From contig JAHLFE010000044.1 of assembly GCA_018884035.1 (NCBI GenBank), positions 37,783 through 101,782 on the forward strand: a stretch of 64,000 nucleotides of DNA, written 5' to 3'. Source of the DNA: Candidatus Anaerobiospirillum pullicola. Lineage in GTDB: Bacteria > Pseudomonadota > Gammaproteobacteria > Enterobacterales > Succinivibrionaceae. The notes beneath the pieces are model-generated. The model had not been told where the DNA came from, did not search any database, and was given only the letters and a program-made list of their open reading frames with translations. Shown here piece by piece: positions 30,729 through 42,438 of this stretch. Position 1 is the stretch's first letter. Each line of letters begins with the position of its first letter. A program made the position numbers and the translations under genes.

Positions 30729-32429
30729 ATGTACACCATGTCAGGAATCACTGTCTCTGAAGGCGTCAGTGAGGGCTTTGCCTTTTTACTGCTGCCGCAG
30801 ACGGTGTCCACTGAGATCGAAGCTACGCGGGCTCTTAGTCCTAGCGATGAGCGCTTAAAGTACCTAAAAGCCAGTCGCGAGTTTGCCAACAAGCTCAATA
30901 ACGCCATGTCAGGTACTGTCCCTGATAAGGTGCGTGACCTCTTTGGCGCGGTGGCCTCGTATATCACCAACTCTGGCAACATTAACTCAATTGATGAGCT
31001 CATTGCTCAAGGGCAAAGTGCAGTTGAGGCAGCGCAAAACGTGCTCTTGCCAAAGATTGCGCGCTTTTCTCACGACGCTGATGCTGAGGATGGTGATGAT
31101 GACGACCCAGAAATGCAGGTCGTAGCCTCTGAGCTCAGCTCCCTGATGCGTGACTTTATTGCCACTATTAACTCCACCGGTACCGATGACGAGGCGGAGG
31201 TACCACAGCTCAATCGCCCGTGTGTCATCATTGCCTCTGACCTCACCCCAGCCCGCTTTCTATCTTTGCACACCGAGCTCGTGCGCGCGGTGGTGTTAGA
31301 GGGAGGTCAAGCCTCGGGGCACTTAGGCACGGTCTTACGTGACCTGTGTATCCCTGCCATTTATGGGGTAAAGGGCGCGCTGACTATTAAAAATGGTGAG
31401 CATGTGCTGGTGGATGCCACACGGGGCACTATCCTCATCGAGCCACCACAAGACACAGCGCGGGCGCTGATTGCTCAGCAGGATCTCTTTAATAGCAATA
31501 GCGATGATGACGACCCACCTGATAGCGACTTACAGGTGACGGTGGCTGGGTCGATGGGCGCTATTGGTGAAATTGACCGCTTAGCGCGCTACTTAAACCA
31601 CGGCTTGGGACTGCTGCGCTCAGAGTTTCTTTTTTTAAACTACCATCATGAGCCCAGCGTCGAGGAAATGGTGCGCACCTTTACCTCGATCTTCTCTAAG
31701 ATTCCCAAGACCGCGCCGCTCACTGCGCGTACTTTTGACTTTGCAGGCGATAAGAAGCCACTCTTTACCGTGGAGTTAGACCACGAGGGCCCTCTTTACA
31801 GCTACGGCGCACAGGTAGGATCGGCACTGCTCAAAAAGGAATTACGGGCGCTGTTGCTCGCGTCGGCCGGACGGGAGATTCACATCGTATTTCCGCTCAT
31901 TACCCGCATTAGTGAGGCGAAGGCGCTGACCACGATGCTGGCACGGGTGATTGAGGAGCTGGAAAGTGATAATGTGCCTTACGGCAAGTCGCATGTCGCG
32001 GTGATGATTGAGACGCCTGCGGCGGTGCTCTCGGCTAAGGCCTTTGCCGCATATGGCGAGATGTTTTTGATCGGTACCAGCTCGCTTGCTGAGTACGCAT
32101 CGGCACCCCGTCCACCTGAGGATTACTTTACGCCTGCGCTCTCGAAGATGATTGCCATTGCCTGTAAGGGGGCGCATGATAGCCATGTGCAGGTGGGTAT
32201 CGCTGGTCGCTTTGCGATGCGCACAGAGTTGCTGCCGTTCTTCTTAGCGCTGGGAGCCAGTTATATCACCACGGATGCGACGTCGATTGCGAAGGTGCGT
32301 AAGGAGCTGCAGCAACTTGCAGATCAGGGCGTAGTACCGCACTTTGATCAAAAGCTGTACAACAGCTTAATGGAGGTGGCCTCCAGTGACGATCTCCAGC
32401 GCTTACTCTTTGCAGACGATTTTGCGTAG
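30729..32429 (+). CDS. ptsI: Degenerate phosphoenolpyruvate-protein phosphotransferase (Enzyme I homologue)
   Basis: Full-length EI-like: 'LLRSEFLFLNY', 'ARTFDFAGDKKP', 'VAVMIETPAAVL'. His-loop (GGQASGHLGTVLRDL) and 'GTSSLAEYASAPRPP'/'GIAGRFAM' depart from the EI consensus. Upstream of crr. Confidence 0.85.
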   Translation: MYTMSGITVSEGVSEGFAFLLLPQTVSTEIEATRALSPSDERLKYLKASREFANKLNNAMSGTVPDKVRDLFGAVASYITNSGNINSIDELIAQGQSAVEAAQNVLLPKIARFSHDADAEDGDDDDPEMQVVASELSSLMRDFIATINSTGTDDEAEVPQLNRPCVIIASDLTPARFLSLHTELVRAVVLEGGQASGHLGTVLRDLCIPAIYGVKGALTIKNGEHVLVDATRGTILIEPPQDTARALIAQQDLFNSNSDDDDPPDSDLQVTVAGSMGAIGEIDRLARYLNHGLGLLRSEFLFLNYHHEPSVEEMVRTFTSIFSKIPKTAPLTARTFDFAGDKKPLFTVELDHEGPLYSYGAQVGSALLKKELRALLLASAGREIHIVFPLITRISEAKALTTMLARVIEELESDNVPYGKSHVAVMIETPAAVLSAKAFAAYGEMFLIGTSSLAEYASAPRPPEDYFTPALSKMIAIACKGAHDSHVQVGIAGRFAMRTELLPFFLALGASYITTDATSIAKVRKELQQLADQGVVPHFDQKLYNSLMEVASSDDLQRLLFADDFA

Positions 32430-32524
32430 CAGGTGACGTAAACTACTCTTCAAGCTGGTACTGGGTAGAGCTTGCTGCCTTAGTAATGGCGTATCATTCC
32501 CTTGGGCAACACGAGGACAAGGTC

Positions 32525-33082
32525 ATGGGCTTCTTTTCTGGTTTATTCAAGCACGTGACAAAGACCGATGAGGCGGCACCTTCAGCGGCTGAGGTCAAGA
32601 ACATTAACGCTGACGTGACTTTATATGCACCGGTTACTGGAACGCTCTTACCTCTGGAGGAGGTGCCAGATATCGTGATCTCAGAGAAGGTCATGGGTGA
32701 TGGCGTGGCGGTAGTGCCAGAGAGCGAGTCGATTGTGGCGCCGTGTGATGGCGTGATCTCGCGTTTGCTGCCGACAAAGAATGCCTTTGCGGTGCGCATG
32801 GCTGAGGGATTGGAGGTTTATGTCACCTTTGGTGTAGAGGCTATGGAGCTTAAGGGCGAGGGCTTTACCACCAAGGTGAATTTGGGCGATGAGGTGAAAA
32901 AGGGCGACCCGATCATTATTACGGAGCCGCGCTTATTGAGCTCTAAGCTCAAGTCGACCATTACCTCGATGATTGTGATTAAGAGCACGGGCGATATTGA
33001 TAAGATCTTTGCGGCGACGGGCAAGTGTCATGCTGGGGTGACGCCAGTGTTGTGGATTACGCTGCACAATAAAGCGCAATAG
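32525..33082 (+). CDS. crr: EIIA-Glc (Crr) homologue lacking both active-site histidines
   Basis: 'GFFSGLFKHVTK...LYAPVTGTLLPLEEVPDIVISEKVMGDGVAV...PTKNAFAVRMAEGLEVYVTFGVEAMELKGEGF'. Strong Crr similarity, with N (aat 32780-82) and T (acc 32825-27) at the His75/His90 positions. Confidence 0.9.
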   Translation: MGFFSGLFKHVTKTDEAAPSAAEVKNINADVTLYAPVTGTLLPLEEVPDIVISEKVMGDGVAVVPESESIVAPCDGVISRLLPTKNAFAVRMAEGLEVYVTFGVEAMELKGEGFTTKVNLGDEVKKGDPIIITEPRLLSSKLKSTITSMIVIKSTGDIDKIFAATGKCHAGVTPVLWITLHNKAQ

Positions 33083-33103
33083 GTGCGCTCAGAGATAAGA
33101 CAG

Positions 33104-33132
33104 GGGACAGCAGAGGCTGTCCCTTTTGTTTT
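33104..33132 (+). terminator. Intrinsic terminator downstream of crr
   Basis: GGGACAG-cagag-GCTGTCCC TTTTGTTTT. Confidence 0.9.
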
Positions 33133-33283
33133 GGAGCGGGAAAAGAGCTCTGCTCATAATTTGGCGTTTCTCTGAGTTTTGTGGATATGGCACCAACGCT
33201 ACCGCAAGGTTGATTAAGGCAAACATCATTACACCAGCGCAAGTGTTGAGGCTAAGGACTAACCAGTGAGCGCTGTCATTAGG

Positions 33284-33350
33284 GGAGATCTAATTTGAGG
33301 TAAAGGCCGTATCTTCGCGGTTTTGAGAAAATCAGTCGCCACTTCCCTAC
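33284..33350 (+). repeat. Dispersed repeat family 2, partial copy
   Basis: 'aggtaaaggccgtatcttcgcggttttgagaaaatcagtcgccacttc' aligns with copies at 45.5 kb (reverse complement) and 53.1 kb. Confidence 0.8.
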
Positions 33351-33404
33351 GTTTGCTCAAGAGCGATGAGGCAACGCGTCGCTTCCTTTATCTCATGCAA
33401 CAAC

Positions 33405-33440
33405 GAAAAAAGCCCAGTAGATCACTCCGCTGGGCTTTTC
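33405..33440. terminator. Bidirectional intrinsic terminator beyond pntB
   Basis: AAAAAAGCCCAG...CTGGGCTTTT. Confidence 0.85.
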
Positions 33441-33525
33441 TCTGGAATCAGCTTGCACCTTGCTCAAGCTAAGCTAAGCTGGGGGCCCCTATGCAGAGGA
33501 GAGCTTAGCTTAAAGCATGATCAGC

Positions 33526-35037
33526 TTAGATGCCGGATACAATCTCTTCAACCGACTTCTTCGCATCGCCGAAGCACATGTAGGTGTTGTCCTTGAAGAA
33601 CAGTGGGTTCTGCACACCCGCATAGCCCGCGTTCATCGAACGCTTGAAGACTACCACATTGCGAGCCTTCCACACCTCAAGCACTGGCATACCAGCAATT
33701 GGGCTGTTTGGATTCTCTAACGCAGCTGGATTCACGGTGTCGTTAGCACCAATAACCAGTACAGTGTCGGTGTTCTCGAAGTCGTCATTGATCTCATCCA
33801 TCTCAAAGACGATATCGTATGGCACCTTGGCCTCAGCTAACAGCACATTCATGTGACCTGGCAGACGGCCAGCCACTGGGTGAATGGCAAAACGCACTTG
33901 GCAGCCACGAGCTTGTAACTTCTCAGTTAACTGCGCCACTGCATTCTGCGCTTGCGATACAGCCATACCATAGCCTGGGGCGATGATGACCGAGGAAGAG
34001 TTCTTTAAGAGCTCTGCCACATCAGCGGTCTTCATCTCGTGGTACTCGCCCATTTCCTCGTCAGCATCAGTAGCAGCACCTTCGTTACCGAAGCCACCCA
34101 TGATCACCGACATGAAGGAGCGGTTCATAGCCTTACACATGATGTAAGACAGAATAGCACCGGAGGAGCCTACTAACGCACCAGTAACGATCAGAAGATC
34201 GTTCGAGAGCATAAAGCCAGATGCCGCTGCTGCCCAACCAGAGTAGGAGTTCAGCATCGAGATCACCACTGGCATGTCAGCACCACCAATGGCTGCCACT
34301 AAGTGCACACCAAAGGCAAAGGCGATCAGAGTCATCACCACTAATGGGAAGAGTGGTGGGTTAGCTGCTGCCATGAACCAGATCAGTAAGAAGAACGACA
34401 CGATCAGGGCGGCTAAGTTTAAGAGGTGACCGCCAGGGATCATTAAAGGCGCAGACTTGAAGACGCGCAGCTTGTAAGTGCCGTTTAACTTACCATAGGC
34501 CACGATAGAGCCAGTGAAGGTCACTGCACCAATGAAGATGCCTAAGAAGATCTCAACTAAGTGGGTGTTGAGCTCGGCAGCACTCATGGAAGTGCCCACA
34601 GCTGCAAGCGCAGCAGCGTTGGCCTTATTGGCTTCATCCAGCATCGCAACAATGGTGGCTGGCGAGTCACCAATTGATACCGTGATGGTATCTTGCACCG
34701 TTGGGCCTAACTCTAAGAAGGAGTTGTAACCCACCAGCACCGCAGCTAAACCCACAAAGGAGTGTAAGCATGCGATCATCTCTGGCATCTGGGTCATCGC
34801 CACGCGACGGGCAACGAAGATACCAATGGCACCGCCAATAACCATGGCGACAATGATTAAGAGGAAGCCTGAACCAGACTCAACCTGCACGAAGGTAGCT
34901 ACCAGAGCGATAGCCATACCTACCATGCCAGATAAGCAGCCGTACTTAGCCGTTTCCTGCTTCGATAAGCCCGCTAGGGCCATAATAAAGAGCAGTGCGG
35001 CCAAGATATAGGCCATGTGTATAGGACCTGCTACCAT
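33526..35037 (-). CDS. pntB: NAD(P) transhydrogenase subunit beta
   Basis: '[22 protein letters not shown]...[39 protein letters not shown]'. Confidence 0.97.
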   Translation of the reverse strand: MVAGPIHMAYILAALLFIMALAGLSKQETAKYGCLSGMVGMAIALVATFVQVESGSGFLLIIVAMVIGGAIGIFVARRVAMTQMPEMIACLHSFVGLAAVLVGYNSFLELGPTVQDTITVSIGDSPATIVAMLDEANKANAAALAAVGTSMSAAELNTHLVEIFLGIFIGAVTFTGSIVAYGKLNGTYKLRVFKSAPLMIPGGHLLNLAALIVSFFLLIWFMAAANPPLFPLVVMTLIAFAFGVHLVAAIGGADMPVVISMLNSYSGWAAAASGFMLSNDLLIVTGALVGSSGAILSYIMCKAMNRSFMSVIMGGFGNEGAATDADEEMGEYHEMKTADVAELLKNSSSVIIAPGYGMAVSQAQNAVAQLTEKLQARGCQVRFAIHPVAGRLPGHMNVLLAEAKVPYDIVFEMDEINDDFENTDTVLVIGANDTVNPAALENPNSPIAGMPVLEVWKARNVVVFKRSMNAGYAGVQNPLFFKDNTYMCFGDAKKSVEEIVSGI

Positions 35038-35063
35038 TTGCTATTTCTCCTGATCTCTGATCC

Positions 35064-36602
35064 TTACTGCTGTTTCTTGAACATGGCCAGCATACGGCGT
35101 GTCACCGCAAAGCCACCGAAGATGTTAATCGAGGCAATGAGGACACCGATGAAGGCGAAGGCACCAATCACAAATGAGCCGGAGCTGATCTGTAAAATAG
35201 CACCCACAACGATAATGCCCGAAATAGCATTGGTAACCGACATCAGTGGGGTGTGCAGAGAGTGAGTAACGTTCCATACCACGTAGTAACCGACCACGCA
35301 GGCTAAGACGAAGACGGTGAAGTGTGGTAAGAACTTTTCTGGAGCGTAAATGCCAATCAGCGCAAAAGCGATGAGAACAATGGCAAGTAAGGAGATCTTG
35401 AAGGTCTTGGAGACCTGATGCTGCTCGATCTTCTTTGGTGGCTCAGCGCTCTTTGGCGCAGCTGGAGCAGCAGAGACGCTGATCTTTGGTGGTGGGAAGG
35501 TCACTTCGCCATCACGGGTTACGCACATGTTGCGTAAGATCACGTCCTCAAAGTCGACGTCGATGTTGCCATCCTTGTTCTTGCACAGGAGCTTAGCTAA
35601 GTTGACTAAGTTCGTAGAGTACAGTTGCGAGGATTGGGCTGGCAGACGGCAAGCTAAGTCAGAGTAGCCAATGATCTTGACACCATTTGGCGTGGTAGTG
35701 ATCTTGCCCTCGACCGTCAGTTCGCAGTTACCACCGGTGGCAGCAGCTAAGTCCACGATCACAGAGCCTGGCTTCATGCTCTCGACCATTTCCTTAGAAA
35801 TCAGGCGTGGAGCTGGCTTGCCAGGAATAGCAGCGGTGGTGATGATGATGTCCACGTCCTTGGCTTGAGCTGCAAACAGCTCCATCTCAGCCTTGATGAA
35901 CTCATCAGACATGACCTTGGCGTAGCCGTCGGAGGAACCGCCGTCTTCAGTCTTAAAGTCTAACTTTAAGAACTCACCACCCATGGACTTGATTTGGTCG
36001 GCCACCTCAAGACGGGTATCGAAAGCACGCACGATAGCGCCTAACGAGTGGGCAGCACCAATAGCAGCAAGGCCAGCCACACCAGCACCGATCACCAGTA
36101 CCTTGGCAGGTGGAACCTTACCTGCAGCCGTCACTTGACCAGTGAAGAAACGACCAAAGGTGTGTGCAGCCTCGATCACGGCGCGGTAGCCGGAGATGTT
36201 GGCGGTAGAGGACAGGGCGTCTAAAGCCTGAGCACGAGAAATACGTGGCACCATGTCCATAGCAAGGACGGTGACCTTCTTCTCGTTTAACTTGGCGACT
36301 AAGTCAGGGTTTTGTGCTGGGCGCACAAAGCTGACTAAAGTTTGACCCTCGTGGAGGAGCTTGATTTCCTCATCGCTAGGGGCATTGACCTTAAAGATGA
36401 TGTCGCTTTGCCAAACCTCACGACCACGTAAAACCTTCGCACCGGCGGCGGTATAGGCGGCGTCGTCAAAGCTGGCATCAGCGCCGGCGTTGCTTTGCAC
36501 CGCCACTTCAAAGCCTAACTTGATGAGCTTGGTTACGGTGTCAGGAGTGGCAGCCACTCTTGTTTCGCCTTTCAAGCTTTCTTTTGGAATACCTATCAGC
36601 AT
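35064..36602 (-). CDS. pntA: NAD(P) transhydrogenase subunit alpha
   Basis: '[23 protein letters not shown]...[30 protein letters not shown]'. Confidence 0.97.
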   Translation of the reverse strand: MLIGIPKESLKGETRVAATPDTVTKLIKLGFEVAVQSNAGADASFDDAAYTAAGAKVLRGREVWQSDIIFKVNAPSDEEIKLLHEGQTLVSFVRPAQNPDLVAKLNEKKVTVLAMDMVPRISRAQALDALSSTANISGYRAVIEAAHTFGRFFTGQVTAAGKVPPAKVLVIGAGVAGLAAIGAAHSLGAIVRAFDTRLEVADQIKSMGGEFLKLDFKTEDGGSSDGYAKVMSDEFIKAEMELFAAQAKDVDIIITTAAIPGKPAPRLISKEMVESMKPGSVIVDLAAATGGNCELTVEGKITTTPNGVKIIGYSDLACRLPAQSSQLYSTNLVNLAKLLCKNKDGNIDVDFEDVILRNMCVTRDGEVTFPPPKISVSAAPAAPKSAEPPKKIEQHQVSKTFKISLLAIVLIAFALIGIYAPEKFLPHFTVFVLACVVGYYVVWNVTHSLHTPLMSVTNAISGIIVVGAILQISSGSFVIGAFAFIGVLIASINIFGGFAVTRRMLAMFKKQQ

Positions 36603-37324
36603 GGCTTCTTCCTGTAAGATTAGAAATAGAACTCGCCAACAGTCGATGCACTGAGCGGAGGGCTTTACCTGTAAAGCCGCGCACTGTCTAAAAACAGCTT
36701 ACGGTTGAGGTCGGTTTCTTATTGTGGCTGCGTCTTAGAGCTGTCTTGCTTTGCTTAAGCCATAGCAGAGCCCACCAACACCTCAATGAGGTTGGTGTGA
36801 CAGGGAACACAGCAGAATAAGAAGAGGTAAAGCTTGCGCTGTCTACATGAGAGCATGTGGGGCTTGGCAAGCTGATTCGACCTTAGATCATGCAATATTT
36901 ATGGTCTGAGGCGCAATGATTTTCCTGTGACTTTTAGATTAAGCACACAAAATATCGCGCCACAGAGCAGCTTACGCACAGTAGAAGCCACTGGTGGTGC
37001 CATGCAGGTGAGGGCTAAAGGTGTACTTTAGACCTCACAGCAGAGTCTAAGCACAGAGCAAAGTGACGCCGTTGGCCCAAAACTTGACAGCGAGTCTGAC
37101 GCAGAGCGGTTGTGGGCACAATTAGGGGGCTTGGGGGAAGCCACAAGGCAGTGCGCAGTGGGAGTAATGCTCTTAAAGTCGAATGTGGGCTATCATACAG
37201 AAATTGCGCCCCAGCAAACCAACAAAAAAGAGCATGTTGCCACTAATGCTGCATTTTTTTTGCGGTGGCGCACATTTGTTGGCTATTACCCAAGGGGAGT
37301 GGGAATGCGTAGAGTGCGTGCAGG

Positions 37325-37466
37325 ACAGCCAGATCGCTGCGGCAGCGCGCTGCGGCAGCGCGCTGCGGCAGAGCGCTGCGGCAAAGCGCAGTGGGGGCGG
37401 CAGAGCACAGCGGGAGCAAGATCACTGCGGGAGCAAGAGCACTGCGGGAGCAGCAAAGCACTGCGT
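37325..37466. repeat. GC-rich degenerate minisatellite (gcgctgcggca / actgcgggagcaagag units)
   Basis: Multiple back-to-back imperfect units, read directly. Confidence 0.85.
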
Positions 37467-37574
37467 TAATGGTTAGAACGTGGCCAAGAGTGACTGGAGG
37501 ACTTAGTCATCGATTGATGTGACATGATGGGGGAGCAGGGCCATTCCCAAGAACTTAACACCACCATGGCTTTT

Positions 37575-37728
37575 GTTGCTCTTGGTGTGCGTCCATGCTC
37601 CTTAGTGATGAGTGCTGTAAGTGGCAGCTATAGCTCTTACAAGCTGGTTTGGCGCATCTTAATCACCCTTAGGGATGAGTTGCTAAAGCTCTGAGTTGAG
37701 CTGTCAGCTCTTAGGTTCGCGGGTATGG
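37575..37728 (+). repeat. Dispersed intergenic repeat family 1, copy B
   Basis: Near-identical to the reverse complement of 6296..6452. Confidence 0.93.
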
Positions 37729-37955
37729 AGCAGTGCGATAGGCTGCTGCCGACAGATGCTGTTTTTGCTGCCTAAAAGAGCAGCAAAAGATGATAAAATG
37801 GCGAGTTTGGTGCGCTGCACTATGGTGCTTTTACCACCTCAAGTTGCTAGCAGTTTTAGCTTGCTGCACTGATCGCAGTTGCTAATGTGTACTTGAGCTG
37901 TACTTGGAGGTAAAAGCTGTGATTTTTCAGGTAAGGACTGTTTCTCCTTTGCCTT

Positions 37956-39161
37956 TTGCCGGTGCTTGTTGTGCTTCGTAGCGATTTTCATTTCGACCTG
38001 CCACCTGAACTTATTGCCTCTTTTCCTGCAAAAGAGCGCACCTCCTGCCGGATGCTCTGCCTTGATGGTAATAGCGGCGCGTTGCAGGACAAGATCTTTT
38101 CTGACTTAAAGCAGTTTTTACAGCCTGGCGACCTCTTAGTGTTTAACGACACTAAGGTGATTCCCGCTCGTATTTATGGCCATAAAGACACCGGTGGCAA
38201 GTGCGAGTTCTTAATCGAGCGCCTGCTGACACCACAGCAAGCCCTGACTCACATCAAGGCCTCTAAGGCGCCAAAAGCAGGCTCGCTGATCTTTGTTGGC
38301 CCTGTGGCACCACAGGATGCTGTAAAGGCAGCAGCTGGTGATGATAGCGTTGAAGTCAGCAGTGAGAAGCGCTACTTAATCAAGGTCTTAGGCCGTCAGG
38401 GTGACCTCTTCCATATCGAGTGCGAAGCGGGGCACGAGATCTTAGAGATCCTCAATGATATTGGTCATATCCCGCTGCCTCCTTACATCAACCGTCCTGA
38501 TGAGGAGTTAGATCGCGAGCGCTATCAGACGGTGTACTCCCGTGAGCCTGGTGCTGTCGCTGCCCCAACGGCTGGTCTGCACTTTGATCAGGCGCAGCTT
38601 GATGACCTTAAGGCTTACGGAGTGAACTTCGCCTTTGTGACCTTACATGTGGGGGCTGGTACCTTTCAGCCAGTGCGTGAGGATGATGTGCTGAAGCACC
38701 ATATGCACAGTGAGTATGTGCAGCTTTCCCCAGAGGTCGCTCAACAGGTGATTGCTACCCATGAGAGCGGCCATCGCGTGATTGCCGTGGGTACGACCGC
38801 AGTGCGCTCTTTAGAGAGCGCCGCTACAGCTGCCAAGAAAAAGGGCCTCAGTGCGGAGATCGCGCCTTTCTCTGACGACACCTCGATCTTTATTTACCCA
38901 GGCTACAAGTACCAAGTGGTCGATGCGCTGATTACAAACTTCCACTTGCCAGAGTCGACGCTCATTATGCTGGTATGCGCTTTTGCAGGCTACCACAACA
39001 CCTTGCAGGCCTATAAGCATGCGGTGGCAGAGCGCTATAAGTTCTTTAGCTACGGCGACTGCATGTTTATCACTAAGCGCACTACGGAGATGGACTTACC
39101 ACCTTCAGTGCAGCGTGATGTGGCAGAGGCTCAAGCTAAAGCCCAAAGCTTAACGCGGTAG
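37956..39161 (+). CDS. queA: S-adenosylmethionine:tRNA ribosyltransferase-isomerase
   Basis: '[26 protein letters not shown]...[19 protein letters not shown]...[11 protein letters not shown]...[11 protein letters not shown]'. True start may be GTG at 37971. Confidence 0.95.
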   Translation: MPVLVVLRSDFHFDLPPELIASFPAKERTSCRMLCLDGNSGALQDKIFSDLKQFLQPGDLLVFNDTKVIPARIYGHKDTGGKCEFLIERLLTPQQALTHIKASKAPKAGSLIFVGPVAPQDAVKAAAGDDSVEVSSEKRYLIKVLGRQGDLFHIECEAGHEILEILNDIGHIPLPPYINRPDEELDRERYQTVYSREPGAVAAPTAGLHFDQAQLDDLKAYGVNFAFVTLHVGAGTFQPVREDDVLKHHMHSEYVQLSPEVAQQVIATHESGHRVIAVGTTAVRSLESAATAAKKKGLSAEIAPFSDDTSIFIYPGYKYQVVDALITNFHLPESTLIMLVCAFAGYHNTLQAYKHAVAERYKFFSYGDCMFITKRTTEMDLPPSVQRDVAEAQAKAQSLTR

Positions 39162-39315
39162 TAACAGCCTCAAGCGTTTAGAGGGCAAAGTAGCTGTGCT
39201 CTGAGGTCAGAGCAGCGCCTTGCATCGTGGCCGCAGCCACAGCTGCTGCTGCTCGAGTTCTCGTTTTAGTGGCAGTGATATCGTGTCAGTGCTGCCCATG
39301 CTCCTGATGGAGATT

Positions 39316-39448
39316 AAAAGTATTTACCACCAAGCGGCGTTTGAGGCTATCAAGATAAACCGCTAATACAAGCCATCCAATAGTGATCTTCAAAGTAGAT
39401 CGCTGATCGGTGTGGCTCGGTAAATACTTTTGAACTTCATCACTATTG
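39316..39448. repeat. Two interleaved inverted repeats (pseudoknot-type order) between queA and tgt
   Basis: AAAAGTATTTACC (39316-28)/GGTAAATACTTTT (39419-31) and CAATAGTGAT (39378-87)/ATCACTATTG (39439-48). Confidence 0.9.
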
Positions 39449-39677
39449 AGCTGGTGCTGCGGCCAAGGGCCGATAAGGGCCGATACGGGCAGTGGCAGTA
39501 AGAGCAATAGTAAGAGCAAAAGCGCTGACCGCTTTTACTGCGTTTTTTACGCTGAACCCTATTTATTTGCGCTTGCTCGTGCCAGTGCGGAATCTTATCC
39601 CCCGCAACTTATGGTCGGTTGCTTACTGACGGTGACGTTAAAGTTTGACGCTGTCACCTTCCCCAAGACGGCACTGA

Positions 39678-40850
<1,173 letters not shown>

Positions 40851-41105
40851 CGCTTAATTACGCGTAATGAAGGGCGCTGCCGCAGCATCATGTGACTGTG
40901 AATGCTCAAGCTAATCCTAAGTTTAGAGCGGTAAGCTGATCACAGCGATGCTGGGCTAAGCTGTAGCTGTAGCTGTAGCTGCCTGATGGTGCCTTAAGCT
41001 TTGCTCAAGCAAAGGCTCTTTACTGCTGTCACCTGAAACTGGAGGCAGGAGTGAGTGACCTGTGTTGTAGTTTGTTTTGTTGTCTTAATAGGATCGGACA
41101 TAAAA

Positions 41106-41438
41106 ATGGATATCATTTCTGTTGCCCATGCTGCTGAAGGAGCTCCGGCCGCCGGTGGCGATATGAGCATGCTCATTATCCTGGTAGTGTGCATGGTCGC
41201 GGTCTACTTCTTTGTGATGCGCCCAAACAACAAGAAGCGCAAGGAAATGCAGAAGCTGTTAGACGGCTTAGCTGTGGGTGACGAGGTTCTGACCAATGGT
41301 GGCATCGCTGGTAAGGTGGTGAAGCTGCCAGACAACAAGGACTACGTGATGATCAGCGTCGGCAAGGACGTGATCTTACAGATGAAGCGTAACTACGTGG
41401 TGGCTGTGTTGCCAAAGGGCACTTTAGAGGCGGTCTAA
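41106..41438 (+). CDS. yajC: Preprotein translocase subunit YajC
   Basis: 'LIILVVCMVAVYFFVMRPNNKKRKEMQKLLDGLAVGDEVLTNGGIAGKV'. Confidence 0.95.
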   Translation: MDIISVAHAAEGAPAAGGDMSMLIILVVCMVAVYFFVMRPNNKKRKEMQKLLDGLAVGDEVLTNGGIAGKVVKLPDNKDYVMISVGKDVILQMKRNYVVAVLPKGTLEAV

Positions 41439-41455
41439 GCGTAAAGTGTAAGGGG

Positions 41456-41490
41456 AAAGGCTAAGGGCTTGGTTCTTAGCCTTTTCTTTT
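41456..41490 (+). terminator. Intrinsic terminator after yajC
   Basis: AAAGGCTAAG-ggcttggtt-CTTAGCCTTTTCTTTT. Confidence 0.85.
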
Positions 41491-42438
41491 GTGGTGCCTT
41501 AGTGCCATGCCATGCTGCGCCTCAACCAAATGCGAGCAGAAAGATGCGGCCAGAAAATCACATCCTAAAGAGCCACACGGTGGGGTAACCAGCCACACTT
41601 GAAGATGTGGCGTTGTAGCGCTTTCCTACGAGGTGTGGCGCTGGAGGATGGTGCTTTTTGTAGCGTGTAACAGAATGTAGTGTGTGCTGCCAAGGGCTTA
41701 CCCTCAAGGTCTTACATAAGGGTTCTCTTAAGGTCAAGTGGTGAAGCCTTATCTTAAGCCTTGCTTCAGGCCTTAATTCAGACATTGCCTCTGGCTTTGT
41801 CACAGGCATAGCCGTGAGTCTTTGCCAGCACATATTAGAAGGGCACAGGCAGGAGCAAACTGCTGCGTGCCGCTCCTCGTTTGCCTCAGCGTCAAGGCTG
41901 TGCTTATGCTCTGCTTTACGCTTTGGCTCTGGACGCGAGGCCTTTTTCCTGAACGGTTTTTGCTGCGGCCCGAGATGGGGTGGGGTATGGTGTCTTCCCA
42001 TGCCGTGCTTCGTTTCGAGCCGTTGTTGCTTTTAGCAGCTCATGTCTAAGCAGTGTTGCCCGCAGCCACGGGCGCTCTGTCAGATCTCACCACCAGCGAG
42101 TCTGTGGCGAAGCTCCCCTTATACCTTGTATAAGGGGCGCGGGCCCTGAGGCTAGTCGCGATCTGAAGTAACTGTGGCCAGACCACAACAGGATAGGAAG
42201 AGAAAAGGTGTCGTGCGTCTATGTCTGTGAGGACAGAGGCTCCAGCGAGGACTTCTTTTAGGTGTAGGTGGTGAATGGACGTGTCATGGGGTGCGCCGGT
42301 CCAGGGCTGAGTCTTTGAGTCGGGCGGTGCAAGAGAAGCGCTTGCGTTTTTCTTGAGGCCTTTTTGCTTTTACTGGGGCCGCTACTGCCGTGGGTGTACT
42401 TAATGAGACGTGAAATAGGTAAAGTTGTGGAATAGACC

